A stretch of 64,000 nucleotides of DNA, from assembly GCA_934045075.1 (NCBI GenBank), contig OW203722.1, positions 8,525,303 through 8,589,302 on the forward strand, given 5' to 3'. Under the pieces are notes generated by a model. That model was not told where the DNA came from, did not search any database, and was given only the letters and a program-made list of their open reading frames with translations. Positions within the stretch are counted from its first letter, which is position 1; each line of letters opens with the position of its first letter. Positions 22,385 to 33,045 of this stretch are shown piece after piece. The DNA is from Yponomeuta sedellus (lineage: Eukaryota > Arthropoda > Insecta > Lepidoptera > Yponomeutidae). The position numbers were made by a program, and so were the translations under genes.

Positions 22385-22945
22385 TCACACTAATCACACT
22401 ATCACACTAATAAGTATTATAAAAGCGAAAGTCTGTGTGTAGGTATGTTAATTCTTCACGTCTATTTATTATTTATTTATATATTTATTCACTGTAAACA
22501 ATGCACGATTACAATATCAATAGTTTGCCAAACTGCTAATGCAGTTTATCGGCAAGCTCTTGGTAACAGTTTTTTTTTATCTTACTAAATTAACATTGTC
22601 TTCTACACAACTAAAATTATCCATAATAATATTTTATGTCTACAGACTACTTAACAGAAAACGCTTAAGCATATTTTTAAATTGTGCTTTTCTGAGGTGC
22701 TTATTACATAATTCCTCTGGGAGGCTTTTGTAAATTGCAGGTACCAAACAGTTACTTAGCCTAGATCCATAATAATTAAACGTCTAAACGGCTGGAGCGA
22801 TTTTAATCAATTTCGGTATGGAGCTAAACAAAACCCTAGATTAACACATACATAACACATACGTTTTACTGCGGGAAAATAAGCTATTCCTACGGGAATG
22901 TCTATAAACCGCGGGTAGTACCACGGGGCACAGATAGTAATTATT
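22385..22945. repeat. Dispersed lepidopteran repeat, split by a LINE end
   Basis: Starts 'aagcgaaagtctgtgtgtag' and resumes after the insert with 'cgtctaaacggctggagcga', ending '..cgggtagtaccacggggca'. This motif order is common in lepidopteran intergenic DNA. Bases 21350-22384 upstream hold no gene. A (CGTC)n-like run at 21957-21985 is followed by 'accctttatctcggaaac', another repeat end. Confidence 0.5.
22467..22780 (-). mobile_element. LINE 3' end, antisense, with target duplication
   Basis: ACGTCTA is present on both sides (22460-22466, 22780-22786 region). The minus strand encodes YKSLPEELCNKHLRKAQF, then KNMLKRFLLSSL and a stop. This is the standard C-terminus of Jockey/CR1-type reverse transcriptases (Y-N-x-LP-x-E-L ... 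F-K-x-x-L). An A/T-rich tail follows. Confidence 0.65.
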
Positions 22946-23689
22946 AAAAATGTTTGACAAACACGCAAATGAGCGGGAAAGTGGGGCGTCAGCTTTAGGT
23001 TTAATATTATTTTCAATAAGAACTTGTAATTGTAAATGCAAATTAATTACGAATACTTACAGTTTGGAAGACTGGTTAAAAGAAGAAAAAAAATCTTGAC
23101 TTAGGTTCGATATTAGTCGCTGTATTTTCAATGAGTACCAATGTGTAGGTATCTCAAGAACTTGAGTCTAAAGTCAAGAAGACTTGTGTACAGTAGACCT
23201 AATTTCCGTGGCCGGATGATTAATAAAAGGGTACGATAACATGCACAATATGGATAATAACGCAGCTCCAGTTTGATATTGACATACTTACTTACAAGGC
23301 TTAGTAAACATTTGTTGATACTTTGGTTCTTAAACTTTTAGTCATGAGGGACTATTTTACCAAATTTCTCTCTTATCAAAGACCCCCCAATTGTTTTGGT
23401 AATATATCTTGTTTTTAAGCACTTACGGCCAGGTAACTCGTTGCCTGTTTGAGGAGATTCTAAAATGTGCTTATAAGTTTAAAAAACAAAATATTAGTCC
23501 GTAATTGGCCTATGTTTGGCCTACATTAATTTACCTATTTTGTTATGTTTTGTGCTTTAACAAATTAATAAAATAAAACTAATAAATAAATATTCATGAA
23601 CATATTACACAGATATCGTTACCTAATGAGACAACATAGTGAGTACAATTAAATAACTTGTCCTACAGGTGCTGACTCGACGATAGATT

Positions 23690-24085
23690 TAAAATAAATA
23701 AATAGAGAACATCCAAGACCCGAGACAAACTACAAAAGTTCTTTCCGTAGTTTGACCCGGCCGGGGATCGAACCCGAAACCTTTGTTTTTACAGTCAGCG
23801 TGCCAAACCGCTGCGCCTGCAAGGCCGTCGACAAATAAAATATAAAGTACCTAAATGTAAATAAATAAAGGATGATTAGATCTAACATAACATTTACATA
23901 CAGGCACAAACATTGCTTCTGGCCCCATACTAGTTTACCCTGTGCCGTGAGAACCAGAAACAACGACATCACAAACATGTAAACATCCAAGACCTGTTTT
24001 TTTTTGTTTCCAGCCGGGGATCGAACCCTGGACCTCTCGCATGGTAGGCAGATACGCTACCGTTGCGCCACAGAGGCCGTCAACC
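23690..24085 (-). repeat. tRNA-like SINE family B, two antisense heads (copy 1)
   Basis: On the minus strand, a head near 24012-24080 has A box TGGCGCAACGG and B box GGTTCGATCC. A second head near 23750-23825 has GGTTCGATCC again. Each is followed by 'gtcttggatgtt'. The short open frames 23730-23990 and 24041-24265 are not genes. Confidence 0.65.
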
Positions 24086-24647
24086 GTCAATCTATCTAAA
24101 TACACACATAATTTTAAAACTAATTTCGCAATAATGACTATGCCTCGGAATGCCTCCAGGGACCACCGGTGGTCCGCGGACCACAGGTTAAGAACCGGTG
24201 ATTTAGACAGTATAATCGACAGCTGGCTGACTGACTATTACTATAACAATTTACAAGTGTCATGATTTGGCATGATATATCAAATTTTATACGTATTATT
24301 ACCGATCACAGTAGGTATCATCATAATAAAATAATAATTGCATCAGTCATTGGAGAGTTCTTGGTTGTGGGTATGTAAACATTAAGGGCGACTTGCACCA
24401 CGGGCTTAAAGAGCATTTAACTTTAGGATAAACAGAATTTTCAATTTTAATCACTGTTTCGTCTTGCACCATAAAACGTCAGTGCTTAAGTAACGTTTAA
24501 CAACTGTCAAAGCTAAATACCCGATATCGCCTATTTAGCGGAGCTAAATCGTGATTAATCGTGAGTGAGTGAAGAAACGTCAAATTGATCAAGCTGTCAA
24601 TCCGTGATTTCCGCTACGAACGAGCAAATACTTTATTTTGAAAACAC

Positions 24648-24719
24648 ATGGATTATTTCAATGACGATGAAGAAATTGTGGAGTTTATAAGTCGGCCCAT
24701 AATGAGGGAAATTTCATGA
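24648..24719 (+). pseudogene. Harbinger transposase N-terminal relic
   Basis: A 23-residue frame MDYFNDDEEIVEFISRP.. ending at TGA. The acidic DDEEIVEFI start is seen in insect Harbinger transposases. The rest is deleted. A duplicate lies at 30445-30516. Confidence 0.5.
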
Positions 24720-24930
24720 TGAGTGCCGATCTTGGAACATTTTTTGTGTTCGCGTTAAAGTTTTCGGCTACTTTAGTCCACGCTTCTTGTTTTTGTGCAT
24801 TTTTTATTTGATCCGTTTTTTACACTCAATCATATGTTTAACCGTGTCTACTACATTAACCGGCAGATCTTGCTCTTCCCTAGTGAAGTTGGGTGCACGG
24901 TTTCTACCGTAGAGGGTCTACCTTTTTTGT
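24715..24930 (-). pseudogene. Myb/SANT-like DNA-binding relic
   Basis: The minus strand reads NFTREEQDLP..VVDTVKHM, then in a shifted frame QKQEAWTKVAENFNANTKNV. Both parts fit the Myb/SANT-like accessory protein of Harbinger elements (helix with W in EAWTKV). A frameshift and stops break it. A duplicate lies at 30512-30727. Confidence 0.6.
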
Positions 24931-25156
24931 TTTGCTCACAAACAGCAAAATAAAAGTTCGAAAGCTGTCAAAAAGTTGATCACGTTTCAAGTCACGCAGA
25001 CTCTTGTAACGAATTCATAGACAAACTAAACGTGTTACATTGAAAAGCTTTCGTCAATTCTTTTCACCGAGAGACAACGTATAACGAAACGTTCTGTGCT
25101 GTTTAACAGACAAATTTAGTAAAATTTTAAAAAGCTTCGTGCAAGACACCTCTAAT

Positions 25157-26125
25157 CAGTGTTGCCAACGTGGGCGATTTTTCGCCATTTAGGCTACTCT
25201 GATAGAAAATCGGCGACGAAAAAATGTGAACGGCGACCGGTCGCCTTTTAGGCTATCTCGAGGGCAACTCTAAGATAGCCTAAAAAAAGAAAAAGGTAGT
25301 ATCGAAACGTCGAAATTATTAATGCGGCCAGTACACAATGGCCCATGCTGGCCCACTGCTCGCCATTGCTGTTGTGTGCATGGGGGAATGGTGTGTAGTG
25401 GCGGACAATTGCCTATAGTGGCGCGCAATCGGACACTGTCGGTTTTTTGGGCACACTTCAAAGGAATCGTGGCTTAGCATGGCCCATCCCTGTTTACACA
25501 GTGGCCCATCGTTTAGTCAATTGACCTTCAAGTTTTTAGATTTATATCAATTGGAGCCCGTAATTTTGCGTCTTTTGCGCCATTTTTTTTAATAACTTTG
25601 TTTTTGTACATACTTCTGTAATACTTGTAAATAAATAAAATAAGTAAATAGCTGCGGCTGCAATTACTACCACGTCCATCGCAAGTGGTTTGCCAGACAA
25701 AAATGAGCCACGCGTCATTGTGTAAACAGCAAGTGGTCGTGGCCTACAGTTGGCAATGGCGAGCAGTGGGCCAGCATGGGCCATTGTGTACTACGGACTT
25801 AAAGCTAGTAGATTCTTTGCTGTTGCTAATAGGAGATGAGGCAGTATCTGTTGTGTAAATTATTTTTATTTTAGATTATGTAAATAGTAATTTGCTTCAA
25901 ATATATACTAGTGTTTAAGTCTACAGTCTTTAAGAATAGTATATTTTTAAAGCAAATTACTATGTTTTAAATTGTAAATAATTTTTCAAAACTACCTTTT
26001 TATTTTATTTTTACGTTTTGAGTTTAGGCTACTTATTTAGGCTACCTCGGCAAAAATTGGGCTACTTTAGGCTACTTAAGCTTTGAAAAACGGCGATATC
26101 ATGCTGTGAGTCGTTGGCAACACTG
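25157..26125. mobile_element. hAT-like element (969 bp), copy 1
   Basis: Terminal inverted repeats CAGTGTTGCCAACG (14 bp, perfect). The 8-bp duplication CCTCTAAT is at 25149-25156 and 26126-26133. The CAG start and 8-bp duplication define hAT. No transposase frame is present, so it is non-autonomous. 'ttaggctac' recurs at both ends, and an internal hairpin lies at 25887-25970. Confidence 0.88.
25330..25792. mobile_element. MITE (463 bp) nested in the hAT element, copy 1
   Basis: Inverted ends of 40 bp: AGTACACAATGGCCCATGCT, then GGCCCACTGCTCGCCATTGC, complemented at 25753-25792. The minus-strand open frames 25270-25461 and 25542-25784 are chance frames. Confidence 0.8.
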
Positions 26126-27195
26126 CCTCTAATCGTATTTATGCTAAACGTATTTAGTGAGTTAATCATGTTTAGTTAATTGTATTTAGTAAGCTGTTTA
26201 ATGGGAACGTGGTGCAAGGCACCCTAAGTTGACAAGCAAAAACAAAGTAAAAATATTGGAGTGTAGTTTTAAAAGTTCATGAGTATTCTCGTCAGTTACA
26301 GGTTGCCACAGCATTTAAAATATTCTTCAAAGTAGCGCAGAAACTGCGGCTTAATGAACGTCTCACACTAGGAGTCCATTTTCGAAATCTAGATCATCTC
26401 TTATGTAGTCCCTGGTGTGCATGCAATAAATAATAATCTATCTATCTTAGAGAAAAATTGGACAAAAAATAGAAGTGTAGTCTTAATAATAGGACAATAG
26501 AATAATTTAAAGTTACTAAACAAACACAACAATATGTTTTTATATATGTCTAAAATTCGAATTTAAAGACTGTTTTAAGGAATCATGTATTGTTAGCAAT
26601 AAGGCTAGAAATGTTTGTCCATAACCTATTACAAACAAGTACAATTTTCATGGCTTGCTGGAATTAAAGTCAGTACAATCCATGAGTTCTATGTTTTATA
26701 ATAATTATGTAAACTTTGTTAATTGAGGACTTTGAAAAGCCTAACTGCGCAGTTAGTTAACTAATCAGCTGCGCAATGTAGATCGAATTGTCATAATATG
26801 TAGGTATTATAGTTTTATGAAATAGGTTACGGCTAAACAAACATTTTCTAGTCGAATTGATAAAAATACACAGTGGAGAACATACAAGGTACACTGACTT
26901 GCATAACTAAGTAGGTACAAATCAAACTTTATGAAGTCTGTGAAGTTAGCTGCGAGAGCGTGTACGCGCAAGTACAGTCAAGGCGATAATGTTTAGGGAT
27001 TGTGTAAGGAACCGTGAACGGTTTTTTTGTATAAAAACATGATTACTTTAGCACTCCTTAGAGGCTGTTTAATTAATCTGTGGTTACGTTTTTCTTTGTA
27101 AAACTTCCACTAGAGACTATGGGCGTTTATAGAGTGTTTTAACGAATTGTGTTTTTATAAATAAGACCATAAATAAGTATTCACGTTTTACTAAT

Positions 27196-28200
27196 AGGGA
27201 TGTGGACTAATGTTCGGAATGGATTTTGTTTCATAGATAGACGCTATTTAAACACGAAAAAAATTATTTCATGAAATAATACGTCACATTTTACTAAAAA
27301 AATACTTATTTAAAACTACTTTTTAAAATGCCCGCCAAAACGTTCTAAAGTAACGCGTGAGTATGATGACGTCACAGACCGATAAACAATCTCGCGCTCT
27401 ATGAAAGTTAACCTGATATTCAGTGAATTCTTACGAATAAATAAGTTTTCTGAAAGGTGTAAAAATGAATACGATGTACAAATGCTGTGCAGTACCCATG
27501 TGTAAAAGTACGTCAATAAGTACGCCGCAAAATGTTCATAAATGTTCCAAAAATTGCTAAAATAAGGAGAAAGTGGCTAACGCTTGCTAGAAGATGTTCA
27601 ACATCATTGACATCTACAAGTACCAGCTATTTTTGTGAACACCACTTTGATGTAGGTAAGCCAAATATTCTAAAAGTATTGTACGATAAAATTTAAATAC
27701 GAGTAGGTACTTAGGTACAAAATAGTTTTAGATAGGTAGTTTTGACTTTACCCACCAACCATAGGTAGGTATTTCAAACGTACTTACAATGACATTTTTA
27801 CGTTTCTAAGCTCCGCTGCACAAAAATTCTTATTTCGGGCAAAATAACTTGCCACCATCAACGAATCTATCTTCGGTAAGTTAGAACTACTTCCTTTGAT
27901 GAATCCAGTCTCATTGTTATAATATTACAATAATATTATAATAATATCGTTGAAATTAGTTCGCCGGTGATACTTTTGACTACGTGAGCTTGTTTTGTTT
28001 AGCGGTCAGTGACGTCACCCGCCCTTGGTTGACGTTCGCAGTCACGTGATAATGGGTATTAAATAATGCAATTTAAACTATTTTTATTTATTTTATGGCA
28101 AATAAATATATTCTTAGAATGTTACTATACGTTTTTAAATACGGATTTTAATTAAAATAAAATAACTTAACATGAATTGGTAACATGTGTCAACATCCGT
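27196..28200 (+). mobile_element. THAP-encoding transposon, present only in copy 1
   Basis: Copy 2 has the uninterrupted sequence CTAATTG; copy 1 has this DNA with AT on each side. Ends AGGGATGTGGACTAATGTT and, inverted, ACGGATGTTGACACATGTT are imperfect TIRs. The plus strand carries a THAP-domain exon (27465-27655). P-type and Kolobok elements encode THAP domains, but a 2-bp AT duplication fits neither well. Confidence 0.75.
27465..27655 (+). pseudogene. THAP-domain exon, frameshifted
   Basis: Starts MNTMYKCCAVPMCKST (the C-x4-C half of the zinc site). After a one-base shift it continues FINVPKIAKIRRKWL and ends SYFCEHHFDV, giving the invariant W and the C-x2-H half. A good donor G|GTAAG follows at 27656. 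The frameshift lies near 27535-27540. It is probably the first exon of a transposase. A host THAP gene is unlikely because of the TIR context. Confidence 0.75.
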
Positions 28201-28210
28201 ATTGTTTTAT

Positions 28211-28433
28211 TCAAAGCGGACATACACCTTCTATACACACTTCCTTATTTGTAGATGGATCTTCCTCTGAAGAGATGTCGCTGTCTTCTTCACTTGACGC
28301 CATTTCAGAGTCAGTATCAGATTCATTTTCACTAACATGAATAATGATTTCCTCCGTTAATTGGTCGATCACGTAGTCACTTTTTTTATATTCATCTTCA
28401 ATGCTTCTTACTTTTCGGCATAACGCCCCTCAT
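28211..28433 (-). pseudogene. Transposase-like acidic C-terminal exon
   Basis: An open minus frame with SDYVIDQLTEEIIIHVSENE, then a Ser/Asp/Glu-rich run, ending CIEGVCPL at TGA. The stop runs straight into a poly(A) signal (TGAATAAA). Acidic tails of this kind end many IS630/Tc1-type transposases in insects. A duplicate lies at 33331-33553. Two different frames join it to the start at 28547. Confidence 0.5.
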
Positions 28434-28451
28434 TCATTTCCCCCCATTTCG

Positions 28452-28547
28452 TTAACCGTCCTCAGCCTCCTTTTTCATGAATTGAATCACATTATGGATC
28501 ATTTTTCTGGATTGCCTACGTAAGACGTTGTAACGCCCGCGAGGCAT
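28452..28547 (-). pseudogene. Transposase-like N-terminal relic
   Basis: 31 residues beginning MPRGRYNVLRRQSRKMIHNV and ending KKEAEDG at a stop. A basic start and a helix with FMKKEAE match the first segment of insect DDE transposases (compare 14158-14319). The middle domain has been deleted. A duplicate lies at 33572-33667. Confidence 0.5.
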
Positions 28548-28898
28548 TTTTATAAAACACACAAACAGCAAAACTTAACGTAGGTAACGATAAATAACAG
28601 AAACAGTCAATAACAATAAAAAAAACTTAACGAAACGATAACAAAACAAGGATCCGAACTAATTAATATGAGCTTGACTGTACTTTGACAGAAAGCGCGC
28701 GCGTGTATAGTGTTTGGACGTAAGACTCACACTGGCACAAGCCGACGCGTGTAGTCACCGGGTTGCGGGCGGCTGGCGGGCGGGTGAGCCTCGCCCCTCC
28801 CGCCCCTTGGCGCCCCTCTGACACCTAAAATTGGTTATTGCGCAGCTACTTGTGACTATCTTCACAGACTTCATTAAGTTTGATTTGATCACAGTTTT

Positions 28899-29313
28899 AA
28901 TGAGGGCTTTTCAAAGCGCCATTAAGAACAAAAAACAGTACCGCAAGTTAACGATAGATGGTGCTGACGTCATATAATATGTCAAAATTTACATAATTTA
29001 GGAAAACGGTGAGTGCTTATGTTTTTACAAAAATTCTCAATGCACGGGCTAGACATTAGTTAAGACACAATTCACGTACGTATGTAATCAACAAAGTAAA
29101 AGTTCTTCAAAGCTTTCAAATTTCAACAGTTTCGAAACATAGTTTAGATCACAGACTACAAAGAGATGTTTAGGTTATTACAAATTAATAATAATCTGTG
29201 CGTACAACATAAAACGCGATAAAACGTATGATGGTGACATTTGTTCTCCTTGCAGCGCCATCTAGTTTATTTTAATGCAATCAACTCACAGCTGTCATTG
29301 AAAAGCCCTCATT
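28899..29313. mobile_element. MITE (415 bp), copy 1
   Basis: Perfect 16-bp inverted ends AATGAGGGCTTTTCAA / TTGAAAAGCCCTCATT. It directly follows the 26919-28886 element. A near-copy of the end (TGAGGACTTTGAAAAGCC) lies at 26724, so a related element may overlap. Not coding. A duplicate lies at 34019-34433. Confidence 0.75.
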
Positions 29314-29486
29314 TTGTTTCATCCTTTCGATAGTAAGTAGGAATATCTTGTACCTTGTACACTTAGAAAGTTATCCTAGAACTAAACTTATCTAGCTAAC
29401 TAGACACAGATATCGTTACCTAATGAGACAACATAGTGAGTACAATTAAATAACTTGTCCTACAGGTGCTGACTCGACGATAGATT

Positions 29487-29882
29487 TAAAATAAATAAAT
29501 AGAGAACATCCAAGACCCGAGACAAACTACAAAAGTTCTTTCCGTAGTTTGACCCGGCCGGGGATCGAACCCGAAACCTTTGTTTTTACAGTCAGCGTGC
29601 CAAACCGCTGCGCCTGCAAGGCCGTCGACAAATAAAATATAAAGTACCTAAATGTAAATAAATAAAGGATGATTAGATCTAACATAACATTTACATACAG
29701 GCACAAACATTGCTTCTGGCCCCATACTAGTTTACCCTGTGCCGTGAGAACCAGAAACAACGACATCACAAACATGTAAACATCCAAGACCTGTTTTTTT
29801 TTGTTTCCAGCCGGGGATCGAACCCTGGACCTCTCGCATGGTAGGCAGATACGCTACCGTTGCGCCACAGAGGCCGTCAACC
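29487..29882 (-). repeat. SINE family B, two heads (copy 2)
   Basis: Duplicate of 23690-24085, offset 5797, no difference seen. Confidence 0.65.
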
Positions 29883-30953
29883 GTCAATCTATCTAAATAC
29901 ACACATAATTTTAAAACTAATTTCGCAATAATGACTATGCCTCGGAATGCCTCCAGGGACCACCGGTGGTCCGCGGACCACAGGTTAAGAACCGGTGATT
30001 TAGACAGTATAATCGACAGCTGGCTGACTGACTATTACTATAACAATTTACAAGTGTCATGATTTGGCATGATATATCAAATTTTATACGTATTATTACC
30101 GATCACAGTAGGTATCATCATAATAAAATAATAATTGCATCAGTCATTGGAGAGTTCTTGGTTGTGGGTATGTAAACATTAAGGGCGACTTGCACCACGG
30201 GCTTAAAGAGCATTTAACTTTAGGATAAACAGAATTTTCAATTTTAATCACTGTTTCGTCTTGCACCATAAAACGTCAGTGCTTAAGTAACGTTTAACAA
30301 CTGTCAAAGCTAAATACCCGATATCGCCTATTTAGCGGAGCTAAATCGTGATTAATCGTGAGTGAGTGAAGAAACGTCAAATTGATCAAGCTGTCAATCC
30401 GTGATTTCCGCTACGAACGAGCAAATACTTTATTTTGAAAACACATGGATTATTTCAATGACGATGAAGAAATTGTGGAGTTTATAAGTCGGCCCATAAT
30501 GAGGGAAATTTCATGATGAGTGCCGATCTTGGAACATTTTTTGTGTTCGCGTTAAAGTTTTCGGCCACTTTAGTCCACGCTTCTTGTTTTTGTGCATTTT
30601 TTATTTGATCCGTTTTTTACACTCAATCATATGTTTAACCGTGTCTACTACATTAACCGGCAGATCTTGCTCTTCCCTAGTGAAGTTGGGTGCACGGTTT
30701 CTACCGTAGAGGGTCTACCTTTTTTGTTTTGCTCACAAACAGCAAAATAAAAGTTCGAAAGCTGTCAAAAAGTTGATCACGTTTCAAGTCACGCAGACTC
30801 TTGTAACGAATTCATAGACAAACTAAACGTGTTACATTGAAAAGCTTTCGTCAATTCTTTTCACCGAGAGACAACGTATAACGAAACGTTCTGTGCTGTT
30901 TAACAGACAAATTTAGTAAAATTTTAAAAAGCTTCGTGCAAGACACCTCTAAT

Positions 30954-31922
30954 CAGTGTTGCCAACGTGGGCGATTTTTCGCCATTTAGGCTACTCTGAT
31001 AGAAAATCGGCGACGAAAAAATGTGAACGGCGACCGGTCGCCTTTTAGGCTATCTCGAGGGCAACTCTAAGATAGCCTAAAAAAAGAAAAAGGTAGTATC
31101 GAAACGTCGAAATTATTAATGCGGCCAGTACACAATGGCCCATGCTGGCCCACTGCTCGCCATTGCTGTTGTGTGCATGGGGGAATGGTGTGTAGTGGCG
31201 GACAATTGCCTATAGTGGCGCGCAATCGGACACTGTCGGTTTTTTGGGCACACTTCAAAGGAATCGTGGCTTAGCATGGCCCATCCCTGTTTACACAGTG
31301 GCCCATCGTTTAGTCAATTGACCTTCAAGTTTTTAGATTTATATCAATTGGAGCCCGTAATTTTGCGTCTTTTGCGCCATTTTTTTTAATAACTTTGTTT
31401 TTGTACATACTTCTGTAATACTTGTAAATAAATAAAATAAGTAAATAGCTGCGGCTGCAATTACTACCACGTCCATCGCAAGTGGTTTGCCAGACAAAAA
31501 TGAGCCACGCGTCATTGTGTAAACAGCAAGTGGTCGTGGCCTACAGTTGGCAATGGCGAGCAGTGGGCCAGCATGGGCCATTGTGTACTACGGACTTAAA
31601 GCTAGTAGATTCTTTGCTGTTGCTAATAGGAGATGAGGCAGTATCTGTTGTGTAAATTATTTTTATTTTAGATTATGTAAATAGTAATTTGCTTCAAATA
31701 TATACTAGTGTTTAAGTCTACAGTCTTTAAGAATAGTATATTTTTAAAGCAAATTACTATGTTTTAAATTGTAAATAATTTTTCAAAACTACCTTTTTAT
31801 TTTATTTTTACGTTTTGAGTTTAGGCTACTTATTTAGGCTACCTCGGCAAAAATTGGGCTACTTTAGGCTACTTAAGCTTTGAAAAACGGCGATATCATG
31901 CTGTGAGTCGTTGGCAACACTG
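30954..31922. mobile_element. hAT-like element, copy 2
   Basis: Same CAGTGTTGCCAACG ends and CCTCTAAT duplication as 25157-26125. Confidence 0.88.
31127..31589. mobile_element. MITE nested in hAT element, copy 2
   Basis: Same 40-bp inverted ends as 25330-25792. Confidence 0.8.
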
Positions 31923-32060
31923 CCTCTAATCGTATTTATGCTAAACGTATTTAGTGAGTTAATCATGTTTAGTTAATTGTATTTAGTAAGCTGTTTAATG
32001 GGAACGTGGTGCAAGGCACCCTAAGTTGACAAGCAAAAACAAAGTAAAAATATTGGAGTG

Positions 32061-32377
32061 GAGGTTTTTAAATTTGTTCCTTAGCACGGGTTAGTGCATT
32101 AAAAATAAAAATAGTGTAATCATGTGGGTACAGTGATATCGTTCCGATGTTAAACCTAACTGCAAAGTAGGTAGTCGGGTCTGTAAGTAATGCAATTTGC
32201 TTAAGTCAGATGTCGCTGCCTGTACGTAATACAGAGAATATTGTAAAGAGGTTCGAAATTTCACTGATGCCGTGAGTCGCCCATTGGCTCAATTGGTAGA
32301 GCGCTGGTACGGATAGCCAGAGGTTGCGGGTTCGAATCCCGGCATGGGTGAAATTTTTAGCCTCTAAATAGGTTTTT
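32061..32377 (+). repeat. SINE A, sense, present only in copy 2
   Basis: The 13-bp duplication AAATATTGGAGTG is at 32048-32060 and 32378-32390; copy 1 has one such site at the same place, so the empty site is known. It starts AGGTTTTTAAATTTG and ends AATAGGTTTTTAAA, so the tail occurs at both ends. The tRNA-like head (about 32278-32349) is near the right end. The unit is therefore circularly permuted relative to a usual SINE. Confidence 0.9.
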
Positions 32378-33045
32378 AAATATTGGAGTGTAGTTTTAAA
32401 AGTTCATGAGTATTCTCGTCAGTTACAGGTTGCCACAGCATTTAAAATATTCTTCAAAGTAGCGCAGAAACTGCGGCTTAATGAACGTCTCACACTAGGA
32501 GTCCATTTTCGAAATCTAGATCATCTCTTATGTAGTCCCTGGTGTGCATGCAATAAATAATAATCTATCTATCTTAGAGAAAAATTGGACAAAAAATAGA
32601 AGTGTAGTCTTAATAATAGGACAATAGAATAATTTAAAGTTACTAAACAAACACAACAATATGTTTTTATATATGTCTAAAATTCGAATTTAAAGACTGT
32701 TTTAAGGAATCATGTATTGTTAGCAATAAGGCTAGAAATGTTTGTCCATAACCTATTACAAACAAGTACAATTTTCATGGCTTGCTGGAATTAAAGTCAG
32801 TACAATCCATGAGTTCTATGTTTTATAATAATTATGTAAACTTTGTTAATTGAGGACTTTGAAAAGCCTAACTGCGCAGTTAGTTAACTAATCAGCTGCG
32901 CAATGTAGATCGAATTGTCATAATATGTAGGTATTATAGTTTTATGAAATAGGTTACGGCTAAACAAACATTTTCTAGTCGAATTGATAAAAATACACAG
33001 TGGAGAACATACAAGGTACACTGACTTGCATAACTAAGTAGGTAC

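Larger units (their letters stand above)
24386..26224. mobile_element. PIF/Harbinger-like element, host of nested insertions (copy 1)
   Basis: Ends GGGCGACTTGCACCACG and, inverted, GGGTGCCTTGCACCACG. The TAA duplication is at 24383-24385 and 26225-26227; 3-bp TAA/TTA sites are typical of the superfamily. It retains a transposase N-terminus (plus strand) and a Myb/SANT-like segment (minus strand), the two-protein plan of Harbinger elements. A hAT-like element interrupts it. Confidence 0.8.
26919..28886. mobile_element. DNA transposon relic with 27-bp TIRs (copy 1)
   Basis: Left TIR 26919-26945 starts AAATCAAACTTTATGAAGTC. Right TIR 28860-28886 is its reverse complement with one mismatch. The interior encodes transposase relics on the minus strand (28452-28547, 28211-28433) and is interrupted by the THAP element. 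In copy 2 the element is 961 bp (33046-34006). Confidence 0.75.
23607..29403 (+). repeat. Tandem duplication, copy 1 (5797 bp)
   Basis: Begins ACACAGATATCGTTACC and repeats at 29404 with a constant offset of 5797. Order: SINE B pair, Harbinger-like element with nested hAT and MITE, about 0.7 kb of unassigned DNA (26228-26918), a TIR element carrying the THAP transposon, then a MITE. Bases 29380-29403 at the end are not in copy 2, but a diverged match (GAACTAAAATTATCTAGCTA) stands at 35030. Confidence 0.95.
30183..32021. mobile_element. PIF/Harbinger-like element with nested insertions (copy 2)
   Basis: Duplicate of 24386-26224. It contains the hAT-like element at 30954-31922 and the MITE at 31127-31589, with the same TIRs and target duplications. 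The only base change I saw in the duplicated unit (C30566) is here. Confidence 0.8.

Noticed and set aside
23730..25784. Four short proteins conserved in two copies (with 29527-31581)
   Set aside because: They are identical only because the DNA was duplicated. They lie over SINE and MITE ends and have no family features.
32278..32349. Functional tRNA gene
   Set aside because: The acceptor stem has a mismatch, position 33 is not T, and the same sequence recurs with target duplications. It is a SINE head.
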